Positions 1 to 11,654 of a DNA stretch of 64,000 bases are shown here, piece by piece. Positions within the stretch are counted from its first letter, which is position 1. Each line of letters starts with the position of its first letter. The stretch spans positions 40,837,973 through 40,901,972 of the forward strand of contig CM049319.1 in the NCBI GenBank assembly GCA_026874595.1, written 5' to 3'. The stretch comes from Sipunculus nudus. Lineage: Eukaryota; Annelida; Sipuncula; Golfingiida; Sipunculidae. A model generated the notes under the pieces. The model searched no databases. It was not told the origin of the DNA and saw nothing but the letters and a program-made list of their open reading frames with translations. Made by a program: the position numbers and the translations under genes.

Positions 1-986
1 TCCTAAATACGTTTTGCTCTTCCGCTAAAAGACCTGAAAGATCACAATAACTTGCTAGTGGGTAAAAACCCACTATAGTTTTTCCAACACGACGGTAAGC
101 TTTTAACTCCATGATTTAACGGTTCAAATTAATCTCTTAAGAGTTTCAGAATCTGCGCTATGACTGCTTTATGTAGGACCGAAGACACTACTCCATTGAA
201 AAAGCAATGGGAAAATAATCTGTAAAACAGCAATATTACGTGGTGAGATTCCAATACTTTATTGGTATATTATCTATACCTAACGCTTTACTGTTTTTTC
301 AGACCTTTAACAATACTTTCAGTTTCACTGAAAGAAATGCTACAGTTTAACATTTCGTTTTCTTCATAACCCTCATGCTATTCTCCCCTATCCTAACAAT
401 ATCTTTAATCACCTTAAGGTGAAATTAGCACAATATGAAGCAACACAACTCGGTTGTCTGAACAACCCAGAGAATTCATTTAACCATTTTGTTTCAACCA
501 CAGCTAGATCCTCTACAATGCCATCTCTAGATCTTACTGTAAGTGGCACTCGTTTAAATTTAGATGGCCCCGGTTGTTTTATCTGACACTAAAATTCTCT
601 TTGATTAGAAATAGATTTCTGCTCGAGAGAATTCAAACGTTCCCTCATATATAAACGTTCCTTAACTCTCGACATTTTTCGAATAAACTAACTGGCTTTA
701 TTATACTCCAAGCGTAATCTTCTCCGCGTCATTTGGTCACCTTTCATCGTACATTAGTTTTTTTGTTTAAATCGCATATCTGTCCAAACATCAGATAACT
801 CTTTAACCCAGTATGATTAAGTTTTTTTACACCAGACTTTTGAAGTTATACTTAGGTTTATATAACACGATTTACTACTCATTTCCTTGTGAAGAATTTT
901 TGAAAACGAATCATAAATTTGGTCAGTAAATATTAACATGTCTGTGCATCAGGTTTTTATATTGCTGTTGTTAGTCCCTCACAGGA
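1..986. other. No recognised feature
   Basis: AT-rich sequence without a reading frame, repeat or RNA gene that I recognise. It ends where the first Helitron-like left end begins. Confidence 0.5.
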
Positions 987-1052
987 CAGAACAAAGTCGT
1001 CGGTTTTTAGCTCAGCTGACTGAAGGTCATCTGAGCTATAGCTCAGGAGAAC
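987..1052 (+). mobile_element. Left end of a Helitron-like tandem-repeat element
   Basis: The segment contains TTAGCTCAGCTGACTGAAGG followed by TCATCTGAGCTATAGC, a hairpin-prone pair of AGCTCAG/CTGAGCT motifs. Closely similar ends recur at 12934 and 16999 (+) and at about 12480-12530 (-), each time next to the 335-bp repeat family or a related short element. I infer that it is the 5' end of a non-autonomous element whose tail is at 10244-10276. The exact first base cannot be fixed. Confidence 0.55.
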
Positions 1053-1149
1053 ACAGGAGAACATTCCTAGGCCGTCACGTGCGCTCCGTTTATGTGACCA
1101 GGAGCTTTAATGTTTTGAGGAGGTTCCGTGTTCTGTGGATATATCGAGT

Positions 1150-3190
1150 TACCAGATTAACAGGAGATTGTATATATCTATAGGAATCGATGGATATGGT
1201 ACCATTTGTGTAGAACGTGTCCTCCAGGCACAAATCGTAACCACTGGATCTAGAACCTTGTAACTTTGGATTCTGAGAGGTCCATATAAAATCTCCTTGG
1301 AAACCAGAAATTAGGTCCCTGTTACCCATATCCTTTGAGCTAAGGGGGCCCCAAAGTACCCACCAGAAAAGTAAAAAATTTCATACAAAAACTTCAATAT
1401 CTCATTAACTACTTGACTGATGTCCATGATTTTTGGCATACATATTGATCATGAGATGTTACATCAGTTACTGCAGACTGGTGGCGCCACCTGTATTTTT
1501 CGAATTTTTACGAATGTTTTTCTCTATTTTTGAGACCTTTAAAAATGTGAACATCTGTTAACAAGGCACAAATCGTTAAGACTGGACCTAGAATCTTAAT
1601 TCTTGACACACTGAGAGGTCCATGAATAATCTCCTTGGAAACCAGAAATTAGGTCTCTGTTACCCATATCCTTCGAGCTATGGGGCCCCAAAGTACCCCC
1701 CAGAAAAATAAAAAAAATCATACAAAAACTTCAATATCTCAATAACTGCATCACTGATGGTCATGATTTGTGGCATATATATTGATCATGAGATGTTCCA
1801 TCAGTTCCTGCAGACTGGTGGCGCCACCTGTATTGTTTGATTTTTTACGATTTTTTCCTCTATTTTTGAGATCTTTAAGGATGCTGTCATCTGTTAACGT
1901 GGCACAAATCGTAACGACTAAATCTAGAATCTTCATTTTCGACACACTGAGAGACCTTTGAAAAGTCTCCATGGAAACCAGAAATTAGGTCTCTGTTACC
2001 CATATCCTTTGAGCTATGGGGCCCCAAAGTACCCCCCAGAATAGTAAAAAATTTCATACAAAAACTTCAATATCTCTTTAACTAAATCACTGATGGTCAT
2101 GATTTTCGGCATACATATTGATCATGAGATGTTTCATCAGTTTCTGCAGACTGGTGGCGCCACCTGTATTTTAAAATTTTTACTAATTGTTTTCTTTATT
2201 TTGAGTTCTTTAAGGATGTAGTTATCTGTCAACAGGGTACAAGTCGTAACGACTGGACCTAGAATCTTCATTCTTGACACACAGGGAGACCCATGATAAG
2301 TCTCCATGGAAACCTGAAATAAGGTCTCTGTTACCCATATCCTTTGAGCTATGGCACTCCAAAATACAGCTCAGAATAATGGAAAATTTGATACAAAAGC
2401 TAAAGTATCTGAACAACTAATGCAGAGATAACCATAATTGTTTGCATGGATATTGATCATTGAGTGTTTCATCAGTTTCTGCAGACTGGTGGCACCACCT
2501 GTATTTGTTCGGGTTTTTTTTAAGGAAATTTTTCTCTATTTTTGAGACCTTTAAAGATATGAACATCTGTTAACAGGGCACAAATCATAAAAACTGAATC
2601 TAGAATCTTCATTCTTGAAACACAGGGAGACCCATGAAAAATCTCCATGGAAACCTGAAATTAGGTCTCTGTTACTCATATTCTTTAAGCTGTATGGCTC
2701 CAAAATACCCCCCCCCCCCGAATAATGAAAAATTTGATACAAAAACTGCAGTATCTCAATAACTACAACACTGATGGTCATGATTTTCGGCATACATATT
2801 GATCATGAGCTGTTCCATCAGTTTCTGCAGACTGGGTGCGCCACCTCTATTTTTTTCAAAATTTACGATTTTTTTCTTTTTTTTAGACCTTTAAAGATGT
2901 GGTTATCTGTCAACAGGGTATAAATCGCAACAACTGGACCTAGAATCTTCATTCGTGTCATGCAAGGAGGCCCATGAAAAGTGCCTGTGGAAACTTGAAA
3001 TTAGGTCTCTGTTACCCATATCCTTCAAGCTATAGGACTCCGAAGTATCCCTCAGAATAATGGACAATTTGATACAAAAGCTGAAGTATCTGAACAACTA
3101 ATGCAGAGATCACCTTGATTCTTTGCATGGGTATTGACCATTAAGTGTTTTTATTAGTTTCTGCAGACTGGTCGAGCCACCTGTATTTTG
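1150..3190 (+). repeat. Tandem array of about 335-bp units (family A)
   Basis: Six diverged units recur every 335-342 bp. Each has the same order of landmarks: a GTTAACA..GGCACAAATCG block, GGACCTAGAATCTT, CCATG-rich sequence, GTCTCTGTTACCCATATC, a C-run followed by AATAATGG, ATTGATCATG, CAGTTTCTGCAGACTGGTGG, and the palindrome GGTGGCGCCACC. The same family appears at 14590-17820 (+) and, inverted, at 11850-12470 and 19575-20285. Short open frames in it are repeat by-products. Similar tandem-repeat-bearing Helitron-like elements are known in bivalves. Confidence 0.85.
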
Positions 3191-3479
3191 TATCCGTCAA
3201 AAGGAAGTTTTGCGGATACTATGTTTTTGACCGGGTTCCTCCGCCGCCACGGCGTTCGTTTCCAGAGAGCTCCTCGGAGACTAATGGACCGATTTTTCCG
3301 AATCTTACATCAATTATCGGGTCACATGTGAACTGATGCCTAACCAATTTGCGTTGACCTCTGACCTTTCCTCTCTATCCAGTGTCCATTTGTGGGTCTG
3401 TTTCCACACATAAACCCTCATATCTCGGGAACCGTTTGACCGATCAGGAAAAAAAAATTATATAAATGTAGCCCTTGGA

Positions 3480-4365
3480 TTGCTTTATAACATACACAAA
3501 AAATGGTGGCGCCACCTGTAACCATCTTTTCACAGTGTCCATCTGTTCATCTGCCTTGGGTTAAAATCACTCATATCTCTGCAGTGAATTGACTAATTCA
3601 CCTGAAATCCGTCATGCGTATACATCCTGGATAGCTTTCTTAATTTTATGACAGGTGGCACCACCTACATTCATGTTCACGCTGATGACATCCAAGCTCA
3701 TATCTCAGGAACCGTTTGACCGATCAGGAAATAAAATTTATACAAATCTAACCCTTGGATTGCTTTATAACATACACAAAAAAATGGTGGCGCCACCTTT
3801 AACCATGTTTGCACAGTGTCAATCTGTTCATCTGCCTTGGGTTAAAATCACTCATATCTCTGCTCACATCCAAGCTCATATCTCGGGAACCGTTAGACCT
3901 ATCAGGAAATAAAATTTATACAAATGTATCCCTTTGATAGCTCTGTTACATACGCAAAACTGGTGGCGCCACCTGCAACCATTTTTGCACATCATCTGTC
4001 TGTTTGTCTGCCGTAGGATAATGTCACTCATATCTCGGCAGTGGTTTGACATATCTGCCTAAAATTTTGCAGTTTTATACATCCTAGATAGCTTTCTTGA
4101 TTTTATGACAGGTGGCGCCACCTACATTCTAGTTTATGCTGCAGACATCCAAGCTCATATCACGGGAACCGTTTTAACGATTGGACCAAAATTTTGCATG
4201 TGTATAGATCTCACATAGGTCTTTATCATACATCCTTTGTCCAACAATCCTTAACCTGCAACCATTTTTGCACATTTTGCACAGCGTCTGTCTGTTAGTC
4301 TGCCGTGCCCTAAAATCACTCATTTCACTGTAGTGGTTCGAAATAACTGCCTAAAATGTTGCAGG
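3480..4365 (+). repeat. Tandem array of family B units with paired palindromes
   Basis: Two to three diverged copies of a 280-450 bp unit carry TCATATCTCGGGAACCG, a TTGGATTGCTTTATAACATA block, GGTGGCGCCACCTGTAACCAT and, about 150 bp on, a second copy of the palindrome followed by TACATTC. Palindromes lie near 3507, 3654, 3787, 3961 and 4112. The array is cut at about 4365 by LINE-derived sequence, and a matching piece resumes at 9858-9985. Confidence 0.75.
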
Positions 4366-4389
4366 TTAAGGATTGTTGGACAAAGGATG
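4231..4389. repeat. Perfect 30-bp inverted repeat around a 99-bp spacer
   Basis: Bases 4231-4260 are the exact reverse complement of 4360-4389. The right arm lies at the start of the LINE ORF1 fragment. The left arm replaces the point where other units of the array carry the GGTGGCGCCACC palindrome. An inverted copy of the junction was therefore placed into the neighbouring repeat unit. Confidence 0.85.
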
Positions 4390-4550
4390 GGAACATAATC
4401 ATCAGAGATTTCCATGACAAAGTGAGAACATTCACCCTGTCAGGTACATTATCACAATGGGAAGCCTCACTGAGAGAAAATCCCCCGACCACGTACGCCG
4501 GAGCCATGAACTCACAACCTGAAACTTCTGCACCGAGAACAGATGCCTAA
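4366..4550 (+). pseudogene. Probable LINE ORF1 C-terminal fragment
   Basis: The frame reads VKDCWTKDGNIIIRD followed by a lysine/valine-rich strand and LSGTLSQWEASL, ending at a TAA. A tryptophan-threonine-x-aspartate-glycine start with a following basic strand is typical of the C-terminal domain of some LINE ORF1 proteins (the domain shared with baculovirus-type FP proteins). I assign it on this pattern alone. The frame has no start of its own because it begins at the junction with the family B array. Whether it belongs to the LINE that follows at 5715 is not clear. Confidence 0.4.
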
Positions 4551-5223
4551 TCTTATATTGTAATATTTTGGTTATTCATCCTCGCAGTCTTGTTTATCAT
4601 TAGTATATATCATAATATACACCCCCTGTATCTTGCATACATTTAGGTTTATATCAATTAAAACTCACCTACACCATGATCAATGTAGGCATTTAGTGGT
4701 CTATTCCTAAAAAAAGACCGTTGCAACGTGTACGGGCCTTGCGCTCGGAGATCTTAAGCAAGTACTATTTCTAACTGTCAGCTCTGTGAGTTTTTAGTTT
4801 GTTTTGTTTTTAATAAATTTATCTAATTTACAACTAAAGGTGGAGTAGAATGGGGCAGTATTATTATTTGAAAGTTAACCACTTTTAGCCCTTTCTTTTC
4901 AATTATGACAGACCACTTAATGCCATGCATCGCCAGCAGGGGGCGCATGAGTGATGAATGTCTAAATGTATTGACAATGTGTTAATGTTTTTGGCTAATA
5001 CGTTTTTAGCCGACCAATGTTTTTTCTCATATTTGTTGTAAATATGAATGTTAGTGGAGCCGACCGTATTGCGCCATACCAAAAAAGGTTATCCTACCAA
5101 AACATTCTTACCTAATTTTATTTAAATTGTATCCACAGACATTCAAATTCTAATAAACTGAATTATAATCCATATTTTTTTTAATTCAATATCTTCATTA
5201 ATATTTATCAAAGATTTTTTTCC
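4551..5223. other. No recognised gene; probably LINE-associated non-coding sequence
   Basis: AT-rich sequence between the ORF1-like fragment and the next open frame. It may be the spacer of the LINE, but no motif shows this. Confidence 0.35.
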
Positions 5224-5730
5224 ATGTCTTATTCTATACAAAAACAGGGATCTTTAAAACTCTGCAATGCGCCAAAATCGACTTTGTTGAACATATACAT
5301 TACATCACTACTCATAAACAGTTTTGCTACTGGCATAGATCACGCATACAGTTTATCCGGAAAAAGATATTTTCACAAACTGAGCAACATATACAAAACT
5401 TACTTATTTCTTAGAAAAAAAACCAAAAGCAATTCTTTGAACCACAACTGCCAACAAACTCTTACTTTCAGTTGCCTCTGCCGTGATCAATTATTAGATC
5501 TCACTAATGTTGAATATGCCTGGGCACATGTGAGCCAAATATGTAATCCTGCAATTAAACAGAGACACGCCAAAGGAATGTTTTCTTCAGCAGCCGAATG
5601 GGTGAAAATACACTTAATAACCAGTGATAAGGACTTCAATTTTATGAGTAAATTAATACAAACGAAGAAGCTAACGTATCAGTCTATTATAACCACTTGC
5701 ATTATTATAAAACAATGGCTTACAATTTAA
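5224..5730 (+). CDS. 168-aa open frame upstream of the LINE endonuclease, unknown
   Basis: An uninterrupted frame with many Lys, Asn, Ser, Thr and Ile residues and several cysteines (SCLCRDQ, SQICN). It overlaps the start of the endonuclease frame (ATG at 5715) in another phase. I do not recognise a domain. Its position suggests the 5' region of the LINE or the end of an ORF1, but chance is possible in such AT-rich DNA. Confidence 0.3.
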   Translation: MSYSIQKQGSLKLCNAPKSTLLNIYITSLLINSFATGIDHAYSLSGKRYFHKLSNIYKTYLFLRKKTKSNSLNHNCQQTLTFSCLCRDQLLDLTNVEYAWAHVSQICNPAIKQRHAKGMFSSAAEWVKIHLITSDKDFNFMSKLIQTKKLTYQSIITTCIIIKQWLTI

Positions 5731-6450
5731 CATTTCATTCACTTAACGTTAGAGGTCTCAGGGATAGATTGAAAAGGGAAAAAAAGTTTCAGTGGCTTCA
5801 AGACAAAAGATATGGTTTCGTATTTTTGCAAGAAACGCATAGCTCTACCGAATGTGAAAGCTCTTGGGAAACTGAATGGGGCGCAAAAATAATGTTTTCA
5901 CACGGGAGCAAACTAAGCAGCGGCGTTGCCATCCTTTCCCCAAAAATATTGACGTCATCATTCAAGACTTCACGAATGATCCAAATGGACGCTACATAAT
6001 ACTTCATTGTACAGTGGAAGATACTGATTTTGTTCTTATAAATGTGTATGCTCCTACAAAAGACCACCGAACCGAACAGTTTACGTTTTTAACGAATCTT
6101 TTGTCAGAGCTGGAAACAAAACTTGATAAAAATATTATAATGGGCGGCGATTTCAACATTACTTTAAATCCAAAACTTGATAAATTTGGGGGCACCTCTG
6201 AGCAGGGGTCACAATATAGAAATACTCTATGTCAATTTCTTGAAAATTTTAATTTATTAGATATATGGAGGAAGTTAAATTCAAATAAGCGGTCATATAC
6301 AAGAATACAAAAAACTCCTCGGATATTAAGTAGACTTGATTTCTGGATTATTCCCGATTTTCTTTTACCACAGGTTGCTAGTACACGGATCTCACCTGCT
6401 ATAAGCACAGACCACAGCATTATAAGTCTTGACCTAGAAATTGTAACATC
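5715..6450 (+). pseudogene. LINE endonuclease domain (Tx1/L1-like ORF2 N-terminus)
   Basis: The apurinic/apyrimidinic-type endonuclease nicks target DNA for target-primed reverse transcription. It starts at ATG 5715 with SLNVRGLRDRLKR and has the FLQETHS metal-binding segment, INVYAPT, GGDFN at 6143-6157 and the catalytic STDHS at about 6403. A frameshift at about 5930-5945, consistent with one lost base in a CCTTTCCCC/AAAA run, moves the coding phase between SGVAIL and the following PKNIDVII. All catalytic motifs are otherwise present. Confidence 0.85.
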
Positions 6451-7860
6451 CTCGAAAAGGGGACCCGGATATTGGAAATTAAACAATATGTTGCTGCAAG
6501 ATCCGAAATACGTAAAGGGCGTAAAAGCAATTATAAATAACAACCAAGGACAATGCAAACACGAAATGAATAAAAATTTGATTTGGGATACTCTGAAATG
6601 CGATATAAGAGGCTACTCTATCCAATATGCGAAGGCCAAAGCTAGAGATACTCGCCGAACATTAATTATGATGGAAACAGAAATGAAAGCATTAACTGAA
6701 TATCTTGAAAATAATACAGATAATGAAAAACTAAATAAATTAGAAAAATTAAAATGCAAATTGGAAGACATATATGAAACAAAAGCCAAAGGCGCCATCA
6801 CCAGAGCACGAGAACGCTGGTTTGAAGAAGGTGAAAAAAATACCAAATATTTCCTTACATTGGAACACAGAAATTATATGAATAAATACATGCGCAAATT
6901 GAAGGGGGGAAATGGCATGATTTCGGGAGACCGAAATATACTTAAAGAGTGCCTTCAATATTATGAAAAACACTATAAGTCTATTACTCCAAAATTAGAC
7001 CATTTTGAATATATATTTAAACAGGATGGACTACCAAAGATCACGAGAGAAGATAATATGACTTTAGATTCTGAAATAACATCCGACGATTTATTTAAAG
7101 CCTTAATGGAAATGAAAAACGATAAAACTCCTGGCCTTGATGGTTTTAGCGTTGAATTTTATAAATTCTTCTGGGACGAAATAAAACAACCTTTTCTTCA
7201 AGCAATACAATATTCTTTCAAAATGGGAATCATGTCTATTGAGCAAAGAAGAGCAGTAATCACACTTTTTCCAAAAAAAGGCAAAGACAGACTCATAATA
7301 AAAAACTGGAGGCCCATAACACTGCTACCAACTGATTACAAAATAATTGCTAAATCATTAGCTAATCGCCTGAAACCATTTCTCTCGAAACTGATACACG
7401 GAAACCAAACCGGCTTTATAAAAGAAAGATATATTGGAGAAAATATCCGGCTTATTAACGATATGATGCACCTTTCAAATACTAATAATATTAATGGACT
7501 CTTATTACAAATCGACTATGAAAAAGCTTTTGACACTTTAGAGTGGGCTTATATAGAAAAGGCACTTAAAACATTTAATATTGATGAAACATATATAAAG
7601 TGGATAAAAATATGTTATGAGGATGTTTCGTCATGCATCTTAAATAACGGGTACATGTCTACATTTTTTAAACCTGAACGTGGAGTTAGACAAGGTTGTC
7701 CGCTTTCACCTTTTTTTATTTGAATTGGCCGTAGAATTCTTCTCTAATTACGTAAGAAATAATAAAAATATACAGGGTATAATTATGGGAGATACTGAAC
7801 TGAAATAAAACTAACTCAATTTGCAGACGACACAACATGTTTCCTAAAAGATGAACTATC
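6451..7860 (+). pseudogene. LINE reverse transcriptase domain (Tx1/L1-like ORF2)
   Basis: A basic, coiled linker (to about 6990) is followed by the reverse transcriptase fingers and palm: KTPGLDGFSVEFYK, NWRPITLLPTDYK, QTGFIKERYIGENIR, the first catalytic aspartate in LLQIDYEKAFD (7505-7535), RGVRQGCPLSP, and FADD at 7820-7831. An extra T in a T-run at about 7713 ends the long frame just after LSPF. A second small indel lies at about 7803, before FADD. Both palm aspartate motifs are intact at the residue level, so the copy is not very old. Confidence 0.88.
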
Positions 7861-7873
7861 TGGAAAACACCTT

Positions 7874-9426
7874 TTGAAATGCTTAGAAATGTTTGGTGCA
7901 TGTTCTGGACTGAAAGTGAATCTTGATAAGACGGAAGCCAGGTGGATCGGAAACACAGTTGGAAAACAAGATGGCGATCTGCCTGTAAAATGGTGTTGCG
8001 GTAATTTCACAGCGCTCGTCATTACTTTTGACGATAGTAGTGTAAGAATGGTGGAACTTAACTTTAATACCAGATTAAAAAATATTGAAAACATATTAAA
8101 ACTCTGGAGACGGAGAAATATTACTCTAAAGGGGAGAATATTAATAATAAAATCTTGAGTAATATCGCAACTTGTTTACAATGTGCTCAAAACATAATTA
8201 ATAAATTTATCTGAAACAATAAACCTCCTAAAATAAAACATACAACTCTTATATCATCTATTAGAAATGGGGGTTTGAATGCCCCGGATTTACATGCTAA
8301 AAATCACTCCCTGAAAATAGCATGGATAAAACGTTACTTTCAAGAAAATAATGCTCAATGGAAAATTTTTCTTGATATTTATTTTAAAAATATGCATTTA
8401 AACGTGGATGATATCCTACACAGCAGATGCGATTTTAATTTACCCCTAAAACTACCGTTATTCTACAAGGATGTCATTATAGCACTAACTCACCTAAAAC
8501 AGACTAGATTGATTTCTACTCCGCAAACAATCAAAAATGAAATATTATGGTTTAAAAATTTTATACGAATTAATAGAAAATCTGTGTTGTACCGTACTTG
8601 GTACAATGCTGGAATAAAACGTATTCGTGATAACACATGTAATGACGGCAGATTCATGTCTACGGAAGTTCTCGAAAAAACATATGGTATTAAAGTTAAT
8701 TATCTCGAATATCACTCACTGCTGTGTGCAATGCCACATTCATGGAAAAAAATAATGAAAGGCGAACAACCTAATAATCTAACAGAGCAAGAAAAAGAAA
8801 CATCTTTAAGTTCCAGTAAAATATCATATAATAACTCTATTAGTTTAAAAATCCAGCAACCAACATGCATAGATAAATGGATTGAAGAAATGCCTTTGCA
8901 AAGAGAAGATTTTGGGAATATATTTTAGTGTTCATATACATGCACAAAGGAAATAAAACTTCAGGTTTTTCAGTATAAACTCATTCATAGGATTATTACC
9001 CACAACAAATGGTAACACATAATGAATATAATTGATTCAGCTTTATGAAAATATTGTAAAATTAATGAAGAAAACCATAAATCCATAATCCATAAATTCA
9101 CGACATGCAAAGAAGTAAAAGCTTTCTGGGATGTTTTCACAACTTGGTGGAATGGTATATTTTCAACATCTCACAGGTTTGATGTGAAAGACAAAATATT
9201 TGGTAGCTTCTATAATTTTAACGAAAAACAACTTAATTATTGCATGTTGCAGGCTAGATACTATATCCATCAAATCAAATGTATGGAGGACAATCTTTCT
9301 TTCTTCAGATTTAAGATAAAGCTTCTCAGAGATTTAGAAATAGAGAGATATAGGTCCGTCAATTCGAATTCAGTTGATGACATTAAATGGAAAAAGTTAA
9401 TCACTGCAATAGAAAACCAGCAGTGA
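7874..9426 (+). pseudogene. LINE ORF2 C-terminal region (thumb, connector, Cys/His cluster)
   Basis: Three pieces in different frames. 7874-8158 has SGLKVNLDKTEARWIG and the RNITLKGRILIIKS block, then a TGA. 8275-8928 starts with LNAPDLHAKNHSLKIAWIKR and continues as the long C-terminal connector. 9184-9426 is the end. Between the last two, around 9050-9130, lies a CKINEENHKS..HKFTTCKE stretch, the Cys/His cluster usual near the end of this LINE group; one cysteine codon is now TGA. No function is expected. Confidence 0.8.
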
Positions 9427-9857
9427 TGCACATAAAAACACTTTTATCAACAGATAAACGTCTCTCAAGCAACATGGTTATGTTGATTCCCTATTATTAT
9501 GATATGGTTTAAACAGTAATGATATTACTTGAACCCATAACTGTTCTCTATATTTTGTGAAAATATTTAAGTATGCCGGACACAAAAAAAAGAAGAAAAA
9601 AAATCGTTTTTGGTATAAATATATATTTATTGAAGCGCAGCGCATCGCATATGACTCCTCTACTGCGCATTAATTTACATAGATGTTTAAGATCACTGTA
9701 TTCATGTAAATCTTTTGTTGTATTGATTCATTTTCAATAAAATTATTCGGGAATTGCATCGATGATGAAAATTAATTATAACAAAAAGCAAAACACGTAC
9801 TATATGTATCGTGCTTTTGCTTATCCGATACACTGAGATGCATTCCTGGGGAAAAAA

Positions 9858-9985
9858 TGTAGCGGTTTGACTTTTCTGCCTAAAATTTTGCAGGTGTATA
9901 CAACTTGGACAGCTTTCTGGATTTGTGGTAGGTGGCACAACCTACATACACATTTAGGCTGCAGACATCCATGCTAATATGCAAC
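9858..9985 (+). repeat. Family B repeat resuming after the LINE
   Basis: The segment CTGCCTAAAATTTTGCAGG, the block with AGCTTTCTGGATTTGTGGTA, a decayed palindrome GGTGGCACAACC and GCAGACATCCATGC match 4040-4160. It shows that the arrays on both sides belonged to one element before the LINE arrived. Confidence 0.7.
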
Positions 9986-10243
9986 ATACCTCACTCTATT
10001 TCCCCTTGCCACTCAATCCATGCCTCACTTCAACCGTTCCACTCTGATTTTGGCGGATACATGTAGTCACTTGTCGGTTACCCGTATTCTAGTTTTTAAA
10101 GTTTACACATTTTTTCTCTATTTGAGAAATATAAATACAGACTAAATCTTGGCCAGTTGGTTAATCTGTTTGATGCTTCAGTTGAATGGGTATATACTCC
10201 CATTCTGATGATAAAATTTCCCTTTTCGAATCTCTTCCCAGTC

Positions 10244-10276
10244 AGCTGAGCGTCATGACCAATGGGTCACTTGTTG
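10244..10276 (+). mobile_element. Right end of a Helitron-like element
   Basis: The sequence reads CAGCTGAGCGTCATGACC then AATGGGTCACTTGTT. The better preserved ends at 17875-17914 and, inverted, at 11655-11690 have the hairpin GGCCCATGGGCC followed by ACTTGTT or ACTAGTT. A short palindrome just before CTAGT-like sequence is what Helitron 3' ends look like. Confidence 0.55.
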
Positions 10277-11654
10277 TAAAATTAATAGGAACTTCTTTAC
10301 ATTGTATGTATACGGTCAGTATAAGGGCATTTCCACCGTGACTCGCGTTTGATTTTTACTTGGTTCCCCATGTTTATTGTGCTATTAAACAAAGTGTAAT
10401 TCTTTTAAGCAAATAATCTTTTATGAGATGACAGCTACTGAGATTGACCATAAAAATAAAAGCCAAACAGATGTTTTGATAAAACTTTTTAATAAAACAT
10501 AAACAGCTAAAAGTGTGACTCGCATTACAGTCTAGGGACATGTGTGATCTCCACATCTTTTCTTTTTCAATTTCTCCTCAGATTGTGAACAATAAAAAAG
10601 GATAACTTGTCTAGTTGATTATGTCACATATCAAGCTGCAAGACCATATAAGATCAGCTGTAATCAGCTGTTTGCTTAATTTTAAAGAAAAATATCATAA
10701 TGTGTGTGACTCATGTTACTGTGACTCGCGTTACAGAGTGTCCTTTCTCTATCTCCAGTTTCAAAATTCAACTACTAAAGGTACCAAACTTTTTTATGAC
10801 GCCAACCAGGTGAACATTTGTAAAGATGAAAACAATAATTTTTATCAACAATTTGATATGGTTTATAATACTAATTTATCAAGCTGTAAGTGGTTATTCA
10901 AATTTTCCTTTCCAATAACACACATGCTTTATTCAAAATTTATGCTTAGAGCTGACTCAGTTGACCAGATCAGAAATAGATACAGTGAGAAAACCTTTCT
11001 AGACATTTCATTACCATGTCATCATTACTAATTTATTTATTTGACAAATCACTTGTGAAATTGTTTAGAGAAAATATTATAAGATATCAGCAATCGTTCC
11101 TTATAAAATAATGTTAAATGATGTACACAGGGTACTGTCTTTTTACTTGTCAAACACATAGAAAATAATGTTATTTTACACAAATTAATACATGTTAGGT
11201 TTTGCAATGATAAAAGAAGAAAGACTCCCTGCCAAACAATATAATATGTTCTTAGTGTAAAAGCTGGTGTTGCAACTGGATACATTTAAAAATCCTAAAA
11301 GCTGAACTGGCCACATTTATTTAAAGTGATCTGTGGTCCAAATGGCTTTTTTAGTTTTTGTTCAAATAAAAGATATTATCTGGATTTGTTTGCCTTTTCA
11401 GTTTTAACCAACTGGCACCATCCTAGACTCTTGGTATTCCTCAGACTCCATATGTTAACCTCTCCAGAATAAACAATTTCATCTTAATGTACAAACCAGT
11501 CCCCTACTGAGATACAGTGTAAGTTATGATCAGATGCACTTGCAGCATCTGTGGTGTGACATTACTGGATTTTGGAATATACACCTTAATTATTACCTAA
11601 TCTGTACCTTATAATTCAAATTTACACAGGATCAAATAAACCTCATGACTGATT
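10277..11654. other. No recognised gene; holds copies of GTGACTCGCGTTAC
   Basis: AT-rich sequence with a 138-aa open frame (10615-11031) that I do not recognise and consider doubtful. The 14-mer GTGACTCGCGTTAC occurs exactly at 10721, with near copies at 10338, 10515 and 10706; more lie at 13605-13830. Confidence 0.5.

Larger units (their letters stand above)
5224..9604 (+). mobile_element. Tx1/L1-like LINE, near full-length ORF2, degenerate
   Basis: A non-LTR retrotransposon copy with endonuclease, reverse transcriptase and C-terminal domain in the expected order, followed at about 9584-9604 by an A-rich tail. The assignment to the Tx1/L1 group rests on the RPITLLPTDYKI / LANRLKP stretch, the GRILIIKS block after the palm, the GGLNAPDLHAKN segment and a Cys/His cluster near the end. 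At least four frameshifts and several stops make it inactive. It sits inside the tandem arrays of a Helitron-like element: family B sequence stops at about 4365 and resumes at 9858. The exact 5' boundary is unknown. Confidence 0.82.

Noticed and set aside
10615-11031. 138-codon open frame as a gene
   Set aside because: No recognisable domain, no splice or promoter support, and it overlaps recurring 14-mers.
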